This document shows, one piece after another, positions 6,252 to 11,485 of a DNA stretch of 11,485 nt. The DNA is from Fermentibacter sp964564435 (GTDB lineage: Bacteria; Fermentibacterota; Fermentibacteria; Fermentibacterales; Fermentibacteraceae). How positions within the stretch are numbered: position 1 is the first letter of the stretch; every line of letters starts with the position of its first letter. The notes under the pieces were generated by a model, which was not told the origin of the DNA, did no database searches, and saw nothing but the letters and a program-made list of their open reading frames with translations. The stretch is from the NCBI GenBank assembly GCA_964564435.1, contig CAZMAT010000029.1, positions 1 to 11,485 of the forward strand, given 5' to 3'. A program made the position numbers and the translations under genes.

Positions 6252-7265
6252 ATGAATCTGCCGGCCCTCGAAATGCTGTGCTGCCCTGCCTGCCACGCCA
6301 CCTTCGACATGGAGCGCCGAAGCTCTTCAGGAATCATTCTTCATTCCGTGGATCTGACCTGCACCGGCTGCCGGTGCGATTTCCGCATCTTCCATGGAAG
6401 GCCGCTCCTGGTCAGGCATGACGGGATACACGAATGGAAGGCTCCGGTCGACGAGGTTCTGGGAATCCCTGAACACTCGCTGGTCGAGGGACCTCTCTCG
6501 ATGGGCAGGCTCGCACGGATGGGGGTGGACAGGGCCATCGACCTGTTGAAGTCCCCCGGCAGGCTGACCGGCTGCATCCCAGGCTCGAAACCAGGATCTG
6601 CCGCTGTCCCGGAAGGACTCGACGGACAGGCCGTATACCGGATGAGCGGGAGGTGGCTCGGCAGCAGGGGCAGAAAGGAGAAGCTCGAAGCATCGATCAC
6701 AGCCATGAGCCGATCCGTGAGAGCATTCGTCGATGCTGCCATATCGGCAGATGCAGATACGATCCTGGACATCGCCTCCGGCGGGGGAAGCGGGATCTGC
6801 TGCATAGCGAGCGTTCTCACAGGGGATCAAAGGGTCTTCGCGGCCGAGAGGGACTACAAGTGCCTCTGGGCGATCCAGAGCAAGTTCGAACACCTCGGCA
6901 GAGCCACGTACTGCGAAGCCGTCGGGGCCGATGTCCGTCATCTGCCCTTCCATGACCGCTCCATCGACCTGATGACGTCGCTTGCTGCGCTTCCGGAGAT
7001 CATGGGTATCAGCAGAGTCCTCTCGGAGGTTTCTCGCATTCTCACGTCCGGCGGGCGATACGTGGCCCTCTACAACCCCGATCCCGACACCTACGGGATC
7101 CTGCCTGTCGAGGACTATTCGAGGTTTGCCCGCAAGGCGGACCTGTATTCCGGGCACGATGACTTCCTCCGGACCGCAGCAGGCTCAGGCCTCGTTCCGG
7201 TCGAGGTGGACGAGTTCGACGAGGACTCGAGGAGGAGGGTCCTCACGGTCTTCAGGAAGCATTGA
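6252..7265 (+). CDS. Class I SAM-dependent methyltransferase with N-terminal zinc ribbon
   Basis: This 337-residue cytoplasmic protein begins with a Trm112-like zinc ribbon: CPAC at 11-14 and CTGC at 37-40 supply four cysteines. A linker of ~100 residues follows. The C-terminal half is a Rossmann-type methyltransferase: ILDIASGGGSG at 171-181 (motif I, AdoMet binding), an acidic E199 after strand 2, ADVRHLPF at 226-233, SIDLMTSLAALPEI at 237-250, and EVSRILTSGGRYVAL at 259-273. This is the UbiE/methyltransf_11 pattern. RlmA-type rRNA methyltransferases also combine a zinc ribbon with this fold, but the substrate here cannot be read from sequence. GGAGG lies three bases before the ATG. The gene appears monocistronic, with a 172-bp gap to the next gene. 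Confidence 0.85.
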   Translation: MNLPALEMLCCPACHATFDMERRSSSGIILHSVDLTCTGCRCDFRIFHGRPLLVRHDGIHEWKAPVDEVLGIPEHSLVEGPLSMGRLARMGVDRAIDLLKSPGRLTGCIPGSKPGSAAVPEGLDGQAVYRMSGRWLGSRGRKEKLEASITAMSRSVRAFVDAAISADADTILDIASGGGSGICCIASVLTGDQRVFAAERDYKCLWAIQSKFEHLGRATYCEAVGADVRHLPFHDRSIDLMTSLAALPEIMGISRVLSEVSRILTSGGRYVALYNPDPDTYGILPVEDYSRFARKADLYSGHDDFLRTAAGSGLVPVEVDEFDEDSRRRVLTVFRKH

Positions 7266-7347
7266 GAAAGGCATTTCGTGTATCATCCCGGTCCGTCACC
7301 GCCGCCAGGATGCCTTTCGCGGCTGGTGTCGGGCGACCGCCCGGGAT
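7266..7347 (+). terminator. Inverted repeats after the methyltransferase gene, possible terminator
   Basis: Directly after the stop codon, GAAAGGCAT (7266-7274) pairs perfectly with ATGCCTTTC (7310-7318) across a 35-nt loop. A second small stem follows, CGGGC-gacc-GCCCG (7330-7343). ATCCCGG at 7285-7291 could alternatively pair with CCGGGAT at 7341-7347. There is no U-run, so intrinsic termination is uncertain; a structured 3' end is equally possible. Confidence 0.3.
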
Positions 7348-7362
7348 GTTGCGATCCTGGCA

Positions 7363-7391
7363 TTGACCCCGGGTGGCCGGGGCCCGATTGT
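7363..7391 (+). promoter_or_regulatory. Candidate promoter of the dispanin-DUF2752 pair
   Basis: TTGACC (7363-7368) and GATTGT (7386-7391) are separated by 17 bases. The -35 is a five-of-six match but the -10 is weak. The position, about 47 bp before the start codon, is reasonable. Confidence 0.33.
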
Positions 7392-7437
7392 GCAGGACCG
7401 ATGACTGTGTGAAACGCATTCGTGAAGGAGCCGGTCC

Positions 7438-7848
7438 ATGCCGGAATGCCCCTCGTGCGGAGCCGACGAGCCGACTGGAACAGGTTACTGCAGCTACTGT
7501 GGAAGGAAGCTGCCGAGGCCGACCCCAGTGCCCCCGCCCGAAACGGCGGATGGCGACCCATACCGGCAGCCTTCCCGAGCCCCGGTGTATCCCCCGGGAC
7601 AGCCTCCGATCAAGAACTGGTTCATCGAATCGGTGCTCGTCACCATCCTCTGCTGCATGCCGCTGGGCATCGGAGGCATCATCAACGCCGCCAGCGTCGA
7701 CAGGCTCGCATCCTACGGCGATTTCGAGGGGGCCAGGCGAGCGGCCTCCCGCGCGAGGAACTTCGTTCTGGCAGCGGTCGTCACCGGGGTTTTGTCTACC
7801 CTGGTGTATGTCGTCATGCAGTTCATCGTATCGATCGGAGAGCGCTGA
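7438..7848 (+). CDS. Zinc-ribbon CD225/dispanin family membrane protein
   Basis: This 136-residue protein opens with a zinc ribbon (C4, C7, C18, C21: CPSC and CSYC knuckles), then a Pro-rich linker at ~26-58. A CD225/dispanin domain follows. NWFIESVLVTILCCMPLGIGGIINAA (60-85) is the first membrane segment with the family's CC-PLG signature. SVDRLASYGDFEGARRAASRAR (86-107) is the conserved amphipathic loop, and ~109-132 is the second membrane segment. This is the fold of eukaryotic IFITM proteins; bacterial functions are largely unknown. AAGGAG lies seven bases before the ATG. The stop is followed after one base by the TTG start of the DUF2752 gene, so the two form an operon. Confidence 0.9.
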   Translation: MPECPSCGADEPTGTGYCSYCGRKLPRPTPVPPPETADGDPYRQPSRAPVYPPGQPPIKNWFIESVLVTILCCMPLGIGGIINAASVDRLASYGDFEGARRAASRARNFVLAAVVTGVLSTLVYVVMQFIVSIGER

Positions 7849-7849
7849 C

Positions 7850-8269
7850 TTGGCCTGCGGCGGATCGGCCGGAGCGAGGCTCCGGGCCCTGATCACCCTT
7901 TCGCTGCTGGCGTCACTTGCTGCCGCCATGCACTTCACCGGGCCTGATGCGCTCGCCTGGATCCCCGGGTGCCCCTTTCACGAACTGACGGGGCTCTTCT
8001 GCCCCGGCTGCGGTTCGATGAGAGCGTTGGACTTCCTCGTCGAGGGAAGGCTGAGCGATTCCCTGCGCTCGAACGCGCTGCTCATCCCATCGCTCGGTCT
8101 GGTTCTGGCCGGCCTCGCTGCCGAGATCGTGCATCCCGGCATGGGGCTGCTCACGACGGGCAGCATCTCATCGAGGATGGCCGGCACCGGGTTCCTCTTC
8201 GCGGCGATCCTCTTCACGGTTCTCAGGAACCTGCCTCTCGAGCCGTGCAGGTGGCTTGTCCCCGCCTGA
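7850..8269 (+). CDS. DUF2752 family membrane protein
   Basis: This protein of 139 residues begins at TTG 7850, one base after the dispanin stop, with GGAGAG seven bases upstream. The family signature is clear: CPFHELTGLFCPGCGSMRAL at 41-60, whose C-P...CPGCG..RAL cysteines are diagnostic, followed by NALLIPSL at 75-82. Three hydrophobic segments (about 11-27, 78-95 and 113-127) indicate an inner-membrane protein. Function is unknown. DUF2752 genes often sit beside CD225/TM2-type small membrane proteins in FCB bacteria, which supports a shared role. The reading frame is open back to 7373, but that stretch overlaps the dispanin gene and has no family features, so the longer form is not used. 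Confidence 0.85.
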   Translation: MACGGSAGARLRALITLSLLASLAAAMHFTGPDALAWIPGCPFHELTGLFCPGCGSMRALDFLVEGRLSDSLRSNALLIPSLGLVLAGLAAEIVHPGMGLLTTGSISSRMAGTGFLFAAILFTVLRNLPLEPCRWLVPA

Positions 8270-8270
8270 G

Positions 8271-8322
8271 TTGTCGGCCGCATAGGCATGATATGGCCGA
8301 CACAATGCCCTTGCCGGCCAAT
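8271..8322. repeat. GGCC three-site element, copy downstream of the Fic gene
   Basis: TTGTCGGCC (8271-8279), 15 bases, GGCCGACA (8295-8302), then TTGCCGGCCA. The same three elements, with the same spacing and orientation, occur at 9444-9493 before the Fic gene. The first two form a perfect 8-bp inverted repeat (8272-8279/8295-8302). It lies between the converging DUF2752 and Fic genes and could also act as a terminator hairpin, though no T-run follows. Confidence 0.6.
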
Positions 8323-8349
8323 CCCGACTCTCATTCGCGGACGTGTTTG

Positions 8350-9435
8350 TCAGTAACTCGACTGGAGCAGCGCGACGAGCCTGGTGAATCTGAAGACCGC
8401 AGCCTGACGGCCGGAGCCGGGGACGATCTCGTCGATGATACCCTCCGAGGCCAGGAAGCCCACGAACCTCCTCAGCGTCCTCTCGGGCGTGCCTGACATC
8501 ACAGAGATCTCCGGCACGGTGAAGACCGGTCGGCTGAACATCCCGTCCACGGCGGGAACGGGCACGCGCCCGCCGTACGCCCCTGCTATCTCGACCAGGA
8601 GCCCCTCCCTCAGGTCGATCAGAGATGCGATGAGCTGGATGTCTGCATCGGCCTGTATCCTGAGTGCCTCGAGGAACCACGATGTCCAGCCGTTCCAGTC
8701 GCCCGACCGGGAGAGCCCCTGCAGCCGCAGGTAGTATTCCTCCCGGTTCGACTCGAGGTGCCGGCTGACCATGGGGAAGGGCCTCCGCACCGCTCCCCTG
8801 GCCATCAGGAGGATGGGCACGAACATCCTCCCGATCCTGCCGTTGCCGTCCCTGAAGGGATGCACCAGCTCGAACCTGGCGTGGAACAACGCCGCGGCCA
8901 CCAGGGGATCCACATCCTCCCTGCCGGCCTCGGCGATGGCCTTGTCCAGCAGGCCCCGCACCTCTTCGGCCGGCGGCGGGACATATGTGGCGTTCTCGAT
9001 GGTTCCTCCACGCCCTATCCACACCGGCACCGTTCTGAGCATACCGGGCCTGGCCCTCGAGCCCCGGCCGCTCGCTTCCATCAGGACGCGGTGGGCTTCC
9101 AGCAGCGCCTCGAGGTTCAGTCCCTCCGTACAGGCCATCTCGGCGCCAGTCATTGCCGCGAGATAGGCCCTTGCTTCCAGGTCGTCGTCACTGGACCTTG
9201 CCGAGGATTCCAGCATCGAATCGAGCGTCGTCCGGCTGCCCTCGATCCTGGAGGACAGCATGGCCTCGCCGATCCTGAGCGGAGCCAGGAGATGATCCGG
9301 GCACGGCATGAGCGAGACGAATGCGTCGAGTCGCCCGACAGCCCTCTCAGCGGAGCCTATGAGCGGCGACAGAGCACCGTGGTCGAGCCGCGGAGAGGCG
9401 ACGATCCAGGCGAACGGTGATCTGGCCATGCCCAA
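8350..9435 (-). CDS. Fic family protein (class II AMPylase-like) with C-terminal winged helix
   Basis: This 361-residue protein has the complete Fic active site HPFRDGNGRIGR at 192-203 (catalytic His192), so it is predicted to transfer AMP or a related nucleotide moiety to a target protein. The inhibitory motif SSRIEG at 61-66 fits (S/T)xxxE(G/N) near the N-terminus, as in self-inhibited class II Fic proteins; no separate antitoxin is needed. The preceding region fits the Fic_N domain. RTVPVWIGRGG (134-144) and TYVPPP (150-155) form the family's flap region. Residues ~290-355 resemble a winged helix, with TVPEISVMSG and TLRRFVGFLASEGII. The start is TTG at 9435, with AAGG six bases upstream; ATG at 9429 is possible. 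The target is unknown. Confidence 0.92.
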   Translation of the reverse strand: MGMARSPFAWIVASPRLDHGALSPLIGSAERAVGRLDAFVSLMPCPDHLLAPLRIGEAMLSSRIEGSRTTLDSMLESSARSSDDDLEARAYLAAMTGAEMACTEGLNLEALLEAHRVLMEASGRGSRARPGMLRTVPVWIGRGGTIENATYVPPPAEEVRGLLDKAIAEAGREDVDPLVAAALFHARFELVHPFRDGNGRIGRMFVPILLMARGAVRRPFPMVSRHLESNREEYYLRLQGLSRSGDWNGWTSWFLEALRIQADADIQLIASLIDLREGLLVEIAGAYGGRVPVPAVDGMFSRPVFTVPEISVMSGTPERTLRRFVGFLASEGIIDEIVPGSGRQAAVFRFTRLVALLQSSY

Positions 9436-9443
9436 AGATGACC

Positions 9444-9493
9444 TTGTCGGCCAGATCAGGCAAGTATGGCCGATATCGAGGGTTTGCCGGCCA
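9444..9493. promoter_or_regulatory. GGCC three-site element in the Fic promoter, probable operator
   Basis: TTGTCGGCC (9444-9452), 15 bases, GGCCGATA (9468-9475), 8 bases, TTGCCGGCCA (9484-9493). It lies immediately upstream of the Fic start codon, where the two inverted GGCC sites flank a possible minus-strand -10 (CATACT). The C-terminal winged helix of the Fic protein suggests autoregulation through this element. That is inference from position and symmetry. Confidence 0.5.
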
Positions 9494-9503
9494 CTCCGCC
9501 CTG

Positions 9504-11309
9504 CTATTCGATGACTACGAAGCGCACGGCCGCCTGGTAATCCTCCGCCCGTACCTTCACGAAGTAGATGCCGGGGCAGAGATCTCCTAACTCCACGGAG
9601 TGCCAGCCCGGCTGGTATTCCTCGGGCGCGGACAGAGGCAGCATCCTACCCGAGATGTCGAACAGCGAGATCTCGACCGTGAGCTCGACCGACTGGAAGA
9701 ACTCGATGGACGGGATGCACGGGCATGGATTGGGTGAAACCGGCATCAGCTCGAAGCCCGGCTCTCCCTCCCCTTCCCCTGTTCCCAGAGGATCCCATGT
9801 TACGGTGACATCCTCCAGCCGCGGGTCGGGCCCGTCAGGGGTGGTGGCAAGCAGGGCCCGGTACTGGAAGTAGCGGTCTCCATCCTCCAATATCCCTTCG
9901 AGGCTCCCGCCGTAGAGGGGCAGGGGATCCGACCATGCGCCCATTTCGTCGAAGTCGTCCGAGGCGCGGACCTCCATCGTGACGGCCGTCCCCCCGTACA
10001 GCTCGCAGGTGTAGGAGAGCACGCCCCAGTCCGGCGCTCCCTGGGTATCCAGAATGCTCGATTCCAGGCAGCCCGTCAGGGAGCAGACGTCCCACCAGCA
10101 GACCTGGAGTGTGTGGTAGCCTCCGGCGAGGATGTCGGTCCGCCCGTCGCCGTTGAGATCCGCAGACGTCACCCTGTAGGCCGCGTACTCTCCGTTCAGG
10201 AGGTGGGTTAACCACCCTCCCCCGGCGCCGTCGGTGTTCTCGTACCACCAGAGGCTGTCGGCCAGGACGGACGCCGCTGCCACGTCAGGATCTCCGTCGC
10301 TGTCGAAGTCGCCGGACTCTATGTCATCGATGGAAGGACACGCATTCGTTACAGTGCGAAGGGGCCACTGATCCACCAGGCTCCCCGTGTTCTCCAGCCA
10401 GAGGATCTGGTCGGTCACCGCGCATCCTGCGAAGAGATCGGTATCGCCGTCGCCATCGACATCGGCGTGATGGATCGTGGTCGGATCGGTCACACCGGTC
10501 CGGACGGTGTGTGCCGACCAGGATGTGCCATCGCCCAGGTTCCTGAACCATCGGATCTCGTCGAGGCTTATTGATGAAGCGGCGACGTCCAGGTCGCCAT
10601 CTCCGTCGAAATCCCCGGCCAGGCAGTCATCCACGCCTGTGAAGGATGAGGTCACGATGTGCTGGGTCCAGAGAGTCCCCGTCCCGTTGTTCTCCCACCA
10701 GGCCACCGTTTTGGCATAGCTGGAGTTGGCCACGAAATCGTGATCGCCGTCGCCGTCGATATCCTCCGCATCCACGCTGGTGCAGTAGACCCAGGACGAC
10801 TGGATCTCGTGCCCGATCCAGCTTCCCGAGGGGCTTCCCGGGTTCTCCCACCACTTCAGTATGTGCGAGGCGTAGCTGGCACCGATCAGGTCCATGTCGC
10901 CGTCACCATCGAAGTCGGCGGCATCCATGCCCCAGGCGTGGTAGAAGAAAGGGTCCACGGTGTAGCGTGCCCAGGATGTGCCGGAGCCGTCCAGGTTCTC
11001 CCAGATGATGATGTCGCTGTCGCCGAAGGAGGCCCCTGCTACGTCCTGGTCTCCGTCGCCGTCCAGGTCGACGGGTAACGCGTTGCCCGGCCAGCCGAGG
11101 AAGCTCTCCACCCAGTACTGCACAGTCGTTCGTCCCGGACCGGCTTCACCGGTGACCGCCCAGTCAATGCTGGTATCGACGTCGAATGTGTTTCCCGGAT
11201 CGAGCACCGGGCCGTAGACCCCGGGGCCTCCCGACCAGTCGGTCTGGGTGAAGGATTCGGACCATGCGAAGAAGCAGAAGAGGAGTATCGCAGCCACGGA
11301 GAGTTTCAT
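9504..11309 (-). CDS. Secreted FG-GAP/VCBS repeat protein with T9SS-type C-terminal sorting domain
   Basis: This 601-residue exported protein starts with the signal peptide MKLSVAAILLFCFFAWSES, then FTQTDWSGGPGVYGPV. Seven D-x-D/N-x-D-G-D-x-x-D loops (starting near 81, 132, 183, 233, 283, 334 and 384) give a ~51-residue period and a predicted seven-bladed propeller. Blade 6 has DFDSDGD and blade 7 has DLNGDGR. Residues ~410-507 form the same pre-tail module as in the 2559-4349 paralogue (RASDD..EMG.WS, then LEDVTVTW). The C-terminal tail runs from SPNPCP (525-530) to DLCPGIYFVKVRAEDYQAAVRFVVIE-like sorting residues at the end. GGGAGG lies five bases before the ATG. It probably acts on the cell surface or outside the cell. 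The blade loops are expected to bind Ca2+. Ligand unknown. Confidence 0.92.
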   Translation of the reverse strand: MKLSVAAILLFCFFAWSESFTQTDWSGGPGVYGPVLDPGNTFDVDTSIDWAVTGEAGPGRTTVQYWVESFLGWPGNALPVDLDGDGDQDVAGASFGDSDIIIWENLDGSGTSWARYTVDPFFYHAWGMDAADFDGDGDMDLIGASYASHILKWWENPGSPSGSWIGHEIQSSWVYCTSVDAEDIDGDGDHDFVANSSYAKTVAWWENNGTGTLWTQHIVTSSFTGVDDCLAGDFDGDGDLDVAASSISLDEIRWFRNLGDGTSWSAHTVRTGVTDPTTIHHADVDGDGDTDLFAGCAVTDQILWLENTGSLVDQWPLRTVTNACPSIDDIESGDFDSDGDPDVAAASVLADSLWWYENTDGAGGGWLTHLLNGEYAAYRVTSADLNGDGRTDILAGGYHTLQVCWWDVCSLTGCLESSILDTQGAPDWGVLSYTCELYGGTAVTMEVRASDDFDEMGAWSDPLPLYGGSLEGILEDGDRYFQYRALLATTPDGPDPRLEDVTVTWDPLGTGEGEGEPGFELMPVSPNPCPCIPSIEFFQSVELTVEISLFDISGRMLPLSAPEEYQPGWHSVELGDLCPGIYFVKVRAEDYQAAVRFVVIE

Positions 11310-11347
11310 GGGCGCCTCCCTGTGGATGACCCGGCCACTTGTGGGAT

Positions 11348-11376
11348 TGAATAGCCCTCTGGATTGATCGAGTCAA
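11348..11376 (-). promoter_or_regulatory. Candidate promoter of the second FG-GAP gene
   Basis: On the minus strand, TTGACT (11376-11371) is followed after 17 bases by TATTCA (11353-11348). The -35 is a five-of-six match; the -10 is weak. It sits about 40 bp before the ATG at 11309. Confidence 0.48.
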
Positions 11377-11436
11377 TTCGAAAGGCAGAGATGGATTTGG
11401 CTGAATGATCGATGCGAACGCGGTCTGGAAGGAGAA

Positions 11437-11468
11437 GAAGGCTGCCGGAGAGTCTTCCGACAGCCTTC
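11437..11468 (-). terminator. Strong stem-loop near the window edge, probable terminator of an off-window gene
   Basis: GAAGGCTG (11437-11444) pairs with CAGCCTTC (11461-11468). After one C-A mismatch, CGGA pairs with TCCG, giving a 12-bp stem with a 6-nt loop. On the minus strand it is followed by a pyrimidine-rich CTTCTCCTTCC tract, which favours termination of a minus-strand gene lying beyond the right edge. Confidence 0.45.
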
Positions 11469-11485
11469 GTCCAGTATGGTACCCC

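Noticed and set aside
6327..7157. 276-residue open frame opposite the methyltransferase
   Set aside because: It is antisense to a well-supported gene and has no recognisable motif or ribosome site.
7373..8269. 298-residue version of the DUF2752 gene
   Set aside because: The upstream half overlaps the dispanin gene in another frame and has no family features. A good GGAGAG site precedes TTG at 7850.

Overview
The window looks like a chromosomal fragment from a high-GC, uncultured-type bacterium of the FCB (Fibrobacterota-Chlorobiota-Bacteroidota) superphylum. The main clue is two ~600-residue exported proteins built from seven FG-GAP/VCBS Ca-binding repeats. Each ends in a C-terminal domain closing with G(V/I)YFV(R/K)...RFVVIE, which is typical of cargo of the type IX secretion system (T9SS). 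The mature N-terminus TQT(E/D)WSGG..GV.GPV resembles secreted proteins I associate with Fermentibacterota, but that placement rests on memory and is tentative. Genes use strong GGAGG ribosome sites and frequent GTG/TTG starts. No rRNA, tRNA, CRISPR array or transposase is visible.

Layout. 1-494: non-coding, packed with hairpin-rich repeats. 495-2020 (minus): a two-gene abortive-infection/toxin-antitoxin operon, AbiEi-like antitoxin then AbiEii-like nucleotidyltransferase toxin, overlapping by 4 nt. 2021-2558: upstream region of that operon plus a second copy of the same repeat module, so the toxin operon sits between two related repeat modules. 2559-5120 (minus): an FG-GAP/T9SS-tail protein and, upstream of it, a small secreted protein with a good promoter. 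5121-5436: a palindrome-rich intergenic region. 5437-6017 (plus): a decayed gene for a secreted protein, still readable through two in-frame stops and two frame changes. 6252-7265 (plus): a zinc-ribbon/SAM methyltransferase. 7438-8269 (plus): a zinc-ribbon dispanin (CD225) protein tightly coupled to a DUF2752 membrane protein. 8350-9435 (minus): a class II Fic AMPylase-like protein with a C-terminal winged helix, bracketed by two direct copies of a three-part GGCC-containing element, one of them in its promoter. 9504-11309 (minus): a second FG-GAP/T9SS-tail paralogue.

The region therefore mixes cell-surface/exported protein genes with two toxin-like modules (AbiE and Fic), each bracketed by its own repeat. 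The repeats, the decayed secreted-protein gene and the paralogous surface proteins suggest a plastic accessory region. The most unusual structure is the mosaic repeat family around AbiE, in which conserved blocks are kept while the hairpins between them are exchanged.
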